This document shows positions 1-7,800 of a stretch of DNA of 24,727 bases, in pieces (position 1 is the first letter of the stretch; every line of letters begins with the position of its first letter). The notes beneath the pieces are model-generated. The model saw only the letters and a list, made by a program, of their open reading frames with translations, searched no databases and had not been told where the DNA came from. The DNA is from DASYSA01 sp036003885 (lineage in GTDB: Bacteria > Acidobacteriota > Blastocatellia > UBA7656), in contig DASYSA010000049.1 of NCBI GenBank assembly GCA_036003885.1, positions 1 to 24,727 of the forward strand, given 5' to 3'. The translations under genes were made by a program, and so were the position numbers.

Positions 1-102
1 GGTCTCCATTGCAAGCGTGTAGCCCAAAGGCGCCAACGCAGCTTCATAGAACTTTCTGCTGCGATCGTAGTCAGCGACGCGAATACTGATGTGGTCAAGC
101 AT
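1..102 (-). CDS. VOC/glyoxalase-fold protein, N-terminal fragment
   Basis: Only the first 34 codons lie in the window; the gene runs off the left edge. The peptide begins MLDHISIRVADYDRS and continues with KFYEAALAPLGYTL. That is the usual opening of the vicinal oxygen chelate superfamily (glyoxalase, bleomycin resistance, dioxygenase): a first beta strand carrying a metal-ligand His (H4), then the 'S..FY...L..LGY' helix. Family membership is well supported by this pattern, but the substrate cannot be told from 34 residues. It lies 21 nt downstream of the SLOG-effector gene on the same strand, so the two could be co-transcribed. The ATG has no strong Shine-Dalgarno sequence in the short gap. 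Confidence 0.75.
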   Translation of the reverse strand, partial: MLDHISIRVADYDRSRKFYEAALAPLGYTLAMET

Positions 103-123
103 AATAGTTGGGGCTCCCCATGC

Positions 124-1083
124 TTAAGCTATTACCATTAGTTTCTCTCTCAATCTATCTTTGAGCTGTTTTTGTCCTTCCCAAAATATGGTTGGAATGT
201 CCGCCACATCGAAAGGAAGGGGCGTGCCTTTGTATGCGGTTACGATGACCGGTTTACGTAACCCTTGTGCGAATCCCAATTCGTAATAGACGTTCGGCTT
301 GGGTTCACTCAAATCCACGATAACAAATGCTGCCTTTCGGATATTAGTAAAGATTTCGGGAACTATGCGATCTATAGAGCTGGAGTTATCAACCCGGATG
401 CATTCATATTGATACTCTTTGCAAATGGTTTCAAAGGAGTCGTAGGCATCCAACAACTTTGGATCTTCTGAGTAAGACATTATTACGAAAACGTGCCTGG
501 ATATGATCGTCTTTGTAGCTAGTGAAATGGTATCTTTAGCAACTTTCTCCAGGTCAGATGAAATTTGATTCAGGATTTCATACTCAGATTTTTCAATACG
601 GTCTGAATACCTTATCTCGAAATCTTTTAGTTCCTCCTCGAATATTTCAGCGGCTGACCCACCAAAATTAGTAAGGGGTAGAAGTGGTTTTCGTGTAATG
701 CGCGCCCAGTTGGCGGCACATTTCGTTCCCTCTGTTCCTCCAATAACAATAACCACATCGGCCAACTCTATCGTCTCTGGTACATCCAGTCCCGAAGAGG
801 CAAGACTCTCCCAGTTATAGCATCGAGATTTCAGTATCGTACCGAATGCATGTGCTGGTTGGGTGTTCGGACTAACGTAGCAGGTAATGCGTTTACTGGG
901 GTCTATGCCCTTTTGCTTTAGCCGCTCAAAAACGCCCTTTGCCATTATCCTGTCCATCTCATTACGGCATCCGTTTACCAGGTGGTGCCCTTGATCAGCA
1001 ATCTCTTGTGCCAGGTATTCCAGTAATTCCTGACCTTGCGGCTCAGGTGATCCAAAAGAACCTATCACCAGGAGTTTTGACAT
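124..1083 (-). CDS. SLOG-domain plus TIR/NDT-like putative immune effector
   Basis: A 319-aa protein in two parts. Residues 1-180 have a Rossmann-like SLOG/LOG fold: MSKLLVIGSFGSP at the start and the phosphate-loop-like GGTEGT at 115-120. Residues 196-310 begin HVFVIMSYSEDP and carry PNVYYELGFAQGLRKP, the signature of nucleoside-deoxyribosyltransferase/TIR-like NAD- or nucleotide-cleaving domains, with E268 as the likely catalytic glutamate. From family knowledge, SLOG domains bind nucleotide or ADP-ribose signals and TIR/NDT domains act as effectors in anti-phage systems. The role here is inferred. I start at the ATG at 1083, because acctcc at 1091-1096 gives a GGAGGT Shine-Dalgarno 7 nt before it; the upstream ATG at 1098 would place that site inside the gene. 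The gene is visibly AT-richer than the 4.8-24 kb part. It could instead be a metabolic NDT homologue. Confidence 0.8.
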   Translation of the reverse strand: MSKLLVIGSFGSPEPQGQELLEYLAQEIADQGHHLVNGCRNEMDRIMAKGVFERLKQKGIDPSKRITCYVSPNTQPAHAFGTILKSRCYNWESLASSGLDVPETIELADVVIVIGGTEGTKCAANWARITRKPLLPLTNFGGSAAEIFEEELKDFEIRYSDRIEKSEYEILNQISSDLEKVAKDTISLATKTIISRHVFVIMSYSEDPKLLDAYDSFETICKEYQYECIRVDNSSSIDRIVPEIFTNIRKAAFVIVDLSEPKPNVYYELGFAQGLRKPVIVTAYKGTPLPFDVADIPTIFWEGQKQLKDRLREKLMVIA

Positions 1084-1225
1084 CTCTTCCACCTCCATTT
1101 CGTTGCTTCGATGATTTGGCTCCCTCCGCCAGATTCACTGGCCCGCGCGATGGCACCGGAGGAGTCTAACAAGGACAGCCCGGTTCATTGCAATGTCGGG
1201 CGTCATTTCTCGATCTCAGCTTGAT

Positions 1226-1600
1226 CTAGAGGACCTTACCTCCGAGAAGACCCACGATAGCTCCGAACCCAATCTTTGCCATGGTGAGCATGCCTTCAAT
1301 GAACTCCTTCCGCGCTGGCGGAGGTTCTCCCGTGGTGACGAGATGCAGTGCCACGCAGATGAGAGTAAAGAGAAGTGTGCCACTCGCCGCTGTGAGGAAC
1401 ACGAGTTTGAACTTTGGGTCAATTCGTGGCGATGGCGCTGCGTCGATCTTAGCTTCCATTCGCTCTGCTTGAGCGTATGCTTCAGCTTCGTCAGGGCAGA
1501 CGTAGCGTCCTTCGGCCTCAAGCCAAAGCGATGGCCGGCGAGGGTGTTTCATGCAAGCAGCAGCAACCGTTCCAATCGCACTTAGTGCGCTTCTTCCCAT
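1226..1600 (-). CDS. small membrane-anchored protein of unknown function
   Basis: I do not recognise this 124-aa protein. It begins MGRSALSAIGTVAAACMKHP, has a soluble middle (LWLEAEGRYVCPDEAEAYAQ) with an acidic helix, then one clear hydrophobic segment (FLTAASGTLLFTLICVALHL) and a Gly-rich hydrophobic tail ending GAIVGLLGGKVL. It is probably a membrane protein with one or two helices. The ATG at 1600 is preferred over the GTG at 1618: on the minus strand GGGGAGG stands 6 nt before it. A strong imperfect hairpin (1640-1722) lies about 40 nt upstream. It belongs to the same-strand accessory block with the SLOG effector and the HNH nuclease. Any defence role would be guilt by association only. 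Confidence 0.6.
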   Translation of the reverse strand: MGRSALSAIGTVAAACMKHPRRPSLWLEAEGRYVCPDEAEAYAQAERMEAKIDAAPSPRIDPKFKLVFLTAASGTLLFTLICVALHLVTTGEPPPARKEFIEGMLTMAKIGFGAIVGLLGGKVL

Positions 1601-1639
1601 ACTTGACCTCCCCACCACAGATCCTCAGTTCAGATGAAA

Positions 1640-1722
1640 GGTTCTTTGCGTGGATTCGCCGCCGTTTAGAACGGACTGGAGACACGCACACTGGTTCGAC
1701 GGCGAACATCACGCAAAGAACC
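1640..1722. repeat. long imperfect inverted repeat (hairpin) in spacer
   Basis: The left arm at 1640-1664 starts GGTTCTTTGCGTG and the right arm at 1697-1722 ends CACGCAAAGAACC. The outer 13 bp are a perfect match. After a small bulge the stem continues with about 10 more pairs (TCGCCG/CGGCGA). The loop is about 32 nt. It sits about 40 nt upstream of the small membrane protein start and downstream of the 106-aa gene, so it could be a terminator, a 5' leader structure or a remnant of a mobile-cassette recombination site. Confidence 0.7.
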
Positions 1723-1761
1723 ATATTGTTAGCCGGTGTTGGTGCCGCTCCGGCGTCATGC

Positions 1762-2082
1762 CTAACGCTCGAGCCCGTGAAGTGCTTTAACCCGGCTGGC
1801 GAAGTCGTCTAGCATTGCACTTGCTCCCTGAAGTTGACTACGCAAGACCTCGATATCTCGGTGCATAGCGTCCCAACCGGCAGAATGAGCTGCGCCGCGC
1901 AGTTCATCGGCGTTGTCGCAGGCGAGCGTGGCGATCTCGACGAGACGTGACAGGGACTCGAAGAAACTGTCGGACGTGGAAATCGTGACGCCCAATGACG
2001 ACACTCGCTTCCCTTCGAGGACCGTCCGGAGAAATGGGAATGGTCCCCACTTGCGCTCGCGATAAGCCTCCTCAGTCAGCAT
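1762..2082 (-). CDS. hypothetical 106-aa protein, probably helical
   Basis: No family is recognised. The 106-aa sequence has no signal peptide or membrane segment. Its second half (SLSRLVEIATLACDNADELR, then DIEVLRSQLQGASAMLDDFA) has heptad-like hydrophobic spacing, suggesting a helical bundle or coiled coil. The ATG at 2082 is preceded by GGGAGGAGGA almost touching it, a strong ribosome site, which supports a real gene. The stop codon TAG lies inside GCGTTAGGC, a sequence resembling an integron half-site. It is on the same strand as the HNH nuclease upstream, with the attC-like palindrome between the two. It could be a cassette-borne accessory protein; the function is unknown. Confidence 0.55.
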   Translation of the reverse strand: MLTEEAYRERKWGPFPFLRTVLEGKRVSSLGVTISTSDSFFESLSRLVEIATLACDNADELRGAAHSAGWDAMHRDIEVLRSQLQGASAMLDDFASRVKALHGLER

Positions 2083-2101
2083 TCCTCCTCCCTTCTTATC
2101 G

Positions 2102-2198
2102 GGCTAACCATCGCGTTCGCGGCCGCGCGCCGTGCACTGAGCGGCGAAACCATGCGACATCCGCTTCGTGCGCTCCGCTGGATGCGTTTGTTAGTTGC
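2102..2198 (-). other. attC-like imperfect palindrome (possible cassette recombination site)
   Basis: Read on the minus strand, this 97-nt stretch opens ACTAACAAACGCATCCAGCG and closes GCGATGGTTAGCC. The outer CTAAC/GTTAG pair and the internal CGC, GCGG and GCGC blocks are complementary. The order (YYAAC first, GTTR last), the length and the position 24 nt after the HNH stop all fit an integron attC. Against this, each core box has one mismatch to RYYYAAC and GTTRRRY, and no integrase is in the window. A covariance-model attC search would settle it. Confidence 0.35.
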
Positions 2199-2221
2199 GG
2201 TCATTGAGATGATACACCTGA

Positions 2222-2974
2222 TCATGATCCGAAGCCTGATCGTTGGCGATGCTTCTTCAAGTATTCAGGAGAAGGAGCATGAGATTCAGGTAATCGAAAC
2301 CTTATCGCCGTGGTGAGGTTAATCTCTATTGTTGTGCTACCTCCGTTATCTTTTTTGAGTACCTGCAAGTCTCCGGCGAGAGATATGTACCCCGTTTCAA
2401 ACAGGGCGTCGTGGAATCTACACAGGCAAATCACATTGGCCAAATTACCGCGAAGCTCAGGAGCGTCAGCCCATCTTATGATGTGGCTTGTAACAAGTAG
2501 TCTCTCATCAGTAACATCGCACAACGCGCACTGTTGCCGGTAATTATTGAGTATGTGCTTTCTTAAACGGTCTTGCCCTCTGCGGCGGCGGGCAAGAGTG
2601 AACTCATCGCTAGTAGGTATATCCCCAATCAATAGCTTTCCTTGTGTAATTGCGGCATCAAGCACATCATCAGCAAAATCCTCATCTTCCACTTTGATAG
2701 GAGTGTCTATTAGGACGTATTCGCCTGTCTCCGAGAAATATAATACCTCTGCGTCACGCAATTCTTGGAGTATGCGACTCAATATTTGCTCAGGCTCAGC
2801 TGCCTGCGTGGCGGTATCCATTGAGATTTGGTCAATCTCCTCTCGTATCAAATCCTGACGCCTGATAACTCGAGTTCGGTGCCGAGTAGAATAGCGCCAT
2901 AGCGCAGAAAGTACCGCATCAGTCCAATTCATAAGACATCCCGCATTGACGCCGCTTACCACCGGCGCATTCAC
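2222..2974 (-). CDS. HNH endonuclease (HNH_2-type) with N-terminal winged-helix-like region
   Basis: A 250-aa protein. Residues 128-200 hold a treble-clef HNH nuclease: C149-x2-C152, then the catalytic-type H164 in SHII, the Asn of GNLAN, C183-x-C185, and H188 in CRFHDALFETGYISL. This pattern is typical of the HNH_2 family found in restriction-type and defence nucleases. Residues 15-95 (DAVLSALWRYSTRHRTRVIR ... AEVLYFSETGEYVLID) look like a helix-rich winged-helix DNA- or target-reading domain, as in several restriction enzymes. No methyltransferase lies beside it, so a modification-dependent or solitary nuclease is more likely than a classic restriction pair; this is inference. The gene is AT-richer than the genes from 4.85 kb on. 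The start is uncertain: the ATG at 2974 or the internal ATG at 2932 (MNWTDAVL), both with weak ribosome sites. Confidence 0.85.
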   Translation of the reverse strand: MNAPVVSGVNAGCLMNWTDAVLSALWRYSTRHRTRVIRRQDLIREEIDQISMDTATQAAEPEQILSRILQELRDAEVLYFSETGEYVLIDTPIKVEDEDFADDVLDAAITQGKLLIGDIPTSDEFTLARRRRGQDRLRKHILNNYRQQCALCDVTDERLLVTSHIIRWADAPELRGNLANVICLCRFHDALFETGYISLAGDLQVLKKDNGGSTTIEINLTTAIRFRLPESHAPSPEYLKKHRQRSGFGS

Positions 2975-2982
2975 TCAGAGGC

Positions 2983-2989
2983 GCCTAAC
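2983..2989 (-). other. GTTRRRY half-site between nucleosidase and HNH genes
   Basis: The minus strand reads GTTAGGC, a perfect match to the integron R' core box, 24 nt after the nucleosidase stop and just before the HNH start. A matching RYYYAAC box with palindrome was not found upstream, so it may be chance. It is listed because similar half-sites occur at 1758-1764 and at 1170-1176 (GTTAGAC). Confidence 0.2.
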
Positions 2990-3012
2990 TTGAAGTCTAT
3001 GCGTAAAGTGCC

Positions 3013-4560
3013 CTAGGGAAACGGAACATGGTCGCCCCGTACAATTGCGTCTTCAAGCATGATGTATTCAAGCGGACTAACGTCGCTGATTCTGCCGCTG
3101 ACGGTCACCGAATCACCAAGCCGAAGCGCGGAGAGGTCTTGGACCGTACTGGCCATTACGAGAGGCCCGGAGCCAACCTCCGTGAAGGTGCCAAACCAGC
3201 GCCCTCCGGGGAGTTTTTTGGGCCAGTCGTGCACTTTGACCTGCCAGCCGGGCTCTCGAGTCCAGCGTCCAAGATACAGCTCCTTAACTGTTTCATGAAA
3301 CTGGTAGGAGAGCGAGATTCCCTTCAGATTGGCAACGATTTCAGCAGCTGCCTTCTCGCGAATCGCGAGGTGATGGGTTTCGACTGCGGGCGTGGCTTTA
3401 CCGGAGGTAAGGTCAGGCAAAACTTGGCGGTGCTGCACATCCTGCACTGTGGACACAGGAGGGTAGGTCGCGATGAGCGTCTCCTTCTCGGCCCATGATT
3501 TCTCCTGGAGATAGGCTGGGGAGTATGCATCGAGCAAGCCTGGTCTCTCCGCGCGGACAAGTGCGACAAGCTGGTCTAGGCCTGCCCGTCTGTTCATGTA
3601 CCGAAGCAGCTCCACGATTTTCTCGTCCTTTATGTCACCCGCAATGTTATCCCAATCAAGACCGAGATCAGAAATTAGGATCTTGAGTTCTCGAAGATCA
3701 AACGCGGCCGAGAGAGCGAGGCGAAGGGCACGGAGGTCGACACCCGAGTCAGCGGTCGCCACGTTCGTATCGTCTCTCTGACCTATGGCGTCGCTCGGCT
3801 GGAGAGATCCGAAGACGAAGGAGGTGACGAAGGCCGCCGCGACATCCGCCGCGTAGTCCTGCCATGAATCGTCCTTGGAAGCGTCTGCGCGATCGCAGAT
3901 CACCTTGACCATCACAAATCCCGGCGCATCGACAGACTGATGAAGTGCAGCGGCAATGCCCGCGGCCTCCATCTCGATGGCGGACGCACGCGACCATACC
4001 GCGGCGAGCGCCCCGGCCGCCTTAGCGTCCGCAATGACCTTGTTCCCGGAGAGGACAACCCCGGAGCGGATCGTCGGCCGTGCGCTCTTGTCTCCATCCG
4101 GGCGGGCTGTCCGAACGCGCGCAATCCAAGAGGGGTCGCGGTGAGCAAGGAGCCGCTCGCGCAGCAGCGCATCACTACGGTACACGGACCACCGCGGAGT
4201 GGCGCCGCTTGTCGTGACCTTGCCGACTTCATAGTCGACAACCTGGTCGGACACCACGATATCGCCTAGGCAGATCTCCTTTCCCAGCCCTCCGGCGATT
4301 CCGACCAGGAGCACCTTGCGAGGTTTAAACAGAGCGACAACGTCACGCGCAAGGAGTGCGGCATTGACTTGGCCCATGCCGCTGGAGCGCGCTACAACGA
4401 CCGAGACACCAGCAGGCGTGGTGGACGTATAGTACGTGCGAATATCGCTTGAAGCTTGATGTCGGTTCCAGGGGCCGGCGCTACGAAGAACCGCGTCCAG
4501 TTCCTTCTCAAGAGCAACGAGGATTGCGATGTCAGCGCTTTGTGAAGGTCGGCTACTCAT
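3013..4560 (-). CDS. nucleoside phosphorylase/MTA-SAH nucleosidase fused to Death-like effector-associated and OB-like domains
   Basis: A 515-aa multidomain protein. Residues 8-250 are a PNP_UDP_1 nucleosidase: the GIAGGLG phosphate/ribose loop (88-94), AIEMEAAGIAAA with the E196-M197-E198 nucleoside-binding motif, and CDRAD with D223 in the position of the MTAN catalytic Asp. Family enzymes cleave the N-glycosidic bond of methylthioadenosine, S-adenosylhomocysteine or other nucleosides. Residues 274-345 (LRLALSAAFDLRELKILISD ... RRAGLDQLVALVRAERPGLL) match the Death-like 'effector-associated domains' of bacterial conflict systems; I cannot fix the subtype number. Residues 400-515 look beta-rich and end with an OB-like strand pattern (LRLGDSVTVSGRISDV). 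The inferred role is a nucleotide-depleting effector or sensor recruited through its adaptor domain. The start at 4560 keeps the whole nucleosidase strand beta-1; the ribosome site is weak. Confidence 0.88.
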   Translation of the reverse strand: MSSRPSQSADIAILVALEKELDAVLRSAGPWNRHQASSDIRTYYTSTTPAGVSVVVARSSGMGQVNAALLARDVVALFKPRKVLLVGIAGGLGKEICLGDIVVSDQVVDYEVGKVTTSGATPRWSVYRSDALLRERLLAHRDPSWIARVRTARPDGDKSARPTIRSGVVLSGNKVIADAKAAGALAAVWSRASAIEMEAAGIAAALHQSVDAPGFVMVKVICDRADASKDDSWQDYAADVAAAFVTSFVFGSLQPSDAIGQRDDTNVATADSGVDLRALRLALSAAFDLRELKILISDLGLDWDNIAGDIKDEKIVELLRYMNRRAGLDQLVALVRAERPGLLDAYSPAYLQEKSWAEKETLIATYPPVSTVQDVQHRQVLPDLTSGKATPAVETHHLAIREKAAAEIVANLKGISLSYQFHETVKELYLGRWTREPGWQVKVHDWPKKLPGGRWFGTFTEVGSGPLVMASTVQDLSALRLGDSVTVSGRISDVSPLEYIMLEDAIVRGDHVPFP

Positions 4561-4849
4561 GTTCTCATCACGCTGCCTCGAGTGCGGCTCTCTATTTATG
4601 AGTATCGAGGTCAGGTCGAGGTCCCCAATGCTTCGCGACGAATGCTGCGATTCGATTCGCTTCCACCACTACAGCATCCAAACAGAAGAAGGCTACGTCC
4701 GATGCCTCAAAGTGTACACCCCTCTTTCACAAGAAGTGCCAACCTCGCGAGATGCGTGAGCTAGAAGTCGGTGAATTCTTATCTGACTCGAAGCGCCTGC
4801 TTTTAGTCTCCTCCGGGTCTTCATTCACGTCCAATCTCAGAGTCGCCGC
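4561..4849. other. spacer without recognisable gene
   Basis: This 289-nt spacer separates the accessory block from the amidohydrolase gene. Short open frames occur on the plus strand but have no ribosome sites and no protein-like composition. It should contain the promoter of the nucleosidase gene on the minus strand, but I could not place -10/-35 boxes with confidence. Confidence 0.4.
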
Positions 4850-7800
4850 TTACTTGACCACTCCAGCGGTGGGCGGCTGGCTCTCCCACCAGTACATCTT
4901 CTCCAGCTTCTTTTGCGACGGCCACACTTGATCCAGTGTCTCGCCCTCAAACAGTTCTCCGTTCTTCATCACGAACCGAATCGTGTTCGTGTTGCGAATG
5001 TCCGTCAACGGGTTCATGTCGAGTACGATCAAATCCGCAAGCTTGCCCGCCTGGAGCGACCCGACGTCCTGCTGAAGCCCGATGGCTTCCGCACCAAAGA
5101 TAGTCGCACAGCGCAATGCTTCATGCGGAGTCATGCCGCCTGATTGCAGGTTCCATATCTCCCAGTGGCATCCGATCCCTTGCATCTGGCCGTGTCCACC
5201 CAGGCAGACTCGTCCGCCGGCTCTCACAACGTCCGTGGCAGCTTTGGCTATGTCCTTATGGCCATACTCTTCCGGCATGAACCACTGGCCACGTCGCTTG
5301 ACCATCGTGTCGAGCAGTTCATGCGGAATGAAGCGGCGCAGCTTCTGATTGCCGTGCACGTCCGTGTTCTCGAAGTAGTAGTTCTCGCTCCAGGGCGAAC
5401 CGTACGCAACCAGGATCGTCGGCGTATAGAACGTTCCGGTTTTTGCTACAAACTGCGCCACGTCCTTATAGAAGGGGTGGATCGGCAACGCATGCTCGCT
5501 GCCCGAGAAGCCGTCGGCCATCTGCGACAGGTCGAGTTTCATGTCGAGCGCGCCTTCGGTGGTTGACGTGATGCCGAACTCCTTGATCGCCATCGCCACC
5601 CACTGTCGCACGATTCGGTCGCCCGCGACATATTCCTTCAACGTCGTGGTGCGATAGGCCTCCTTGTAGCGCTTGATGAAGTTGCGGGTCGCGTCTTTGT
5701 CGTCCAAACCCGAAGCCGAAAAGACTCCCGGCCCGGTCGAATAGACCCTAGGCCCGAGGATGTCGCCCGTCTCAACCAGATCCGTGTAAGCAAACACGTC
5801 GTTGGTTGAACTCTGCGGATCTCGCGTGGTGGTTACTCCATAAGCCAGGTTCGCCAGGTATTGCCACACCTGAGTCTGGTGCACGTCCCGCGGCGCCCAC
5901 ATGTGCGCGTGCACGTCGACAAAGCCGGGGATTATTGTCTTGCCGGTAACGTCGATGATCTTAGACCCGGCGGGGATCTGAACCTTGCCTTTGACTCCGA
6001 CCGCCGCGATTCGGTTATCGGTGATTACGATGTCGCCCTTCTCGATGACCTCATCGCCTTGCATCGTCACGATGCGCGCGCCGCTCAGGACGACGGAACC
6101 CTTCGGCACGGAACGCGATGCTTCGACGACGGCTTCAACCGATTCGGGCTTATCCGCAGTGAGCGCCTGTCGGAAAAATTTCGCGCCCCACGCCCAGGTC
6201 ACTGTCTTGCCGTCCCGGGACCACTGAAGGTAGTCGCCACCCTCAACCGACAGTTTCTTGACCGGCACGGCCGACGGGCCCGGTCCGGAGATGGTGACGT
6301 TGACGGTCTCCTTTCCCGCCTTCGGCAGCGTCACCAGGTAGTGTTTGTTCTGAAGGTCCACGAAGGCCTGCTGGCCGTCCGGAGAGAGCTTGATCTCATC
6401 AGCGTTTGGAGGCCGAGGGCCCGGAGCTGATCCCGTCACTTTCAGAAGAGCACGGCGGTCGAGACCATCCAGACGAACCGAGATCAATCCCTGCTGTGGG
6501 TGTGTGAGAAAGAGGTGGTTGGGGTCGCTTGTGAAGTGGGGAAATTCTGCTCCCTGCGTTGGAGCAATGAAAGTGGAGTCGCCGCCCGCCACAGGAATGA
6601 AGCGCAGGTCCATGCCGATGCGTGGGTTGATGCCGGTGATTTCGTTCTCTTCACGCTGGACGTCTTTCATATCGGGAAAGGCCGAATGATCGAAGTGAAG
6701 ATCGGAGTAGAGATGTTCGCTCGCGCCTCCTGAGATGAAGACTATCTTCGAGTTGTCCGGCGAGTAGACCGGGTACGAGTAGAAGGCCGCTTGCCGGGTG
6801 AGTTGTTCCGGCTGACCTCCACCCGAGGCGATGCGGAAGATATTTCCGCCGCTGCCTGTCCAGGTAACGTACGCGATGTAGCGGCCGTCCGGCGACCACG
6901 CAGGCATGAACTCGCCTGCGCTTGAGGTCGTCAGGCGCCTCGGCGTGCCCGAGGGCAGATCCATGATCCACAGCTTGTTGAGACAACTGAAGACTACCTG
7001 CTTGCCATCGGGTGATAACGCAGGCCAGCGGATGAGGCGCGCGCGCACAGTGCGTCCATCTTCAACGCGATTCTGGAAGTAGACGCGCGGTGCGATCTCG
7101 GCTTCGACTTTGGCGCTGAAGGGGATCGGCCTCGTCTTGCCTGTTTCGAAATCCACTCGTTGAATCTTGCCGCCGATCGGCACGATCAGCGATTTGCCGT
7201 CCGGCATGAAGCAATAACCCGGCATCGTGTCTCGCGTGGCCCGCGATTCCTGATCGTCACGAGTCACCTCGTTTATGAGCCAGCGCTCGGTGCTGGTGTC
7301 AAGGTCTCGCACTCGCAGCGCGGTGCCCAACTCGTACCTGGTCGCGTAGACAATCTTCTTGCCGTCGGGGGAAAGGGAGGGCCGCATAGCGCTTCCCTGA
7401 GCGTTGGTGATTGTCGCGGTCTCGCTCGTATCACGATCAAAACGCGCGATCTGCCAGATCGGAAACTGGGCGTTGTAGTTGAATGATCCCGTGCGGACGC
7501 CATAATAGATGAAGCGGCCGTCCGGCGAAGCTACAGCGCCGAGCTTGTTCTGTTGTGGCGGCTGAGGTGGCGCCCCGGAACCGGGCTGCGGAGGCGGTGG
7601 AGGAGGAGGTCCGACCGAGACGCCGGTGCCACCGTCCTTGTGATACATAAACAGGTGAAAGGTGCCGATGGCGTCGCCCGACTTTGAGACGATCACGTAT
7701 TGCCCGTCCGGCGTCCAGGCCGGAGAGCAGAACGCCTGGTTTCGCCCCTTCGTCAGCGGTTTCGGGTTCTGTCCGTCAGCATCGGCTATCCAGACGTTCT

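Noticed and set aside
1719..1765. Complete attC between the 106-aa and 124-aa genes
   Set aside because: GTTAGGC precedes GCTAAC in gene direction, the reverse of the attC order, so only half-sites are present.
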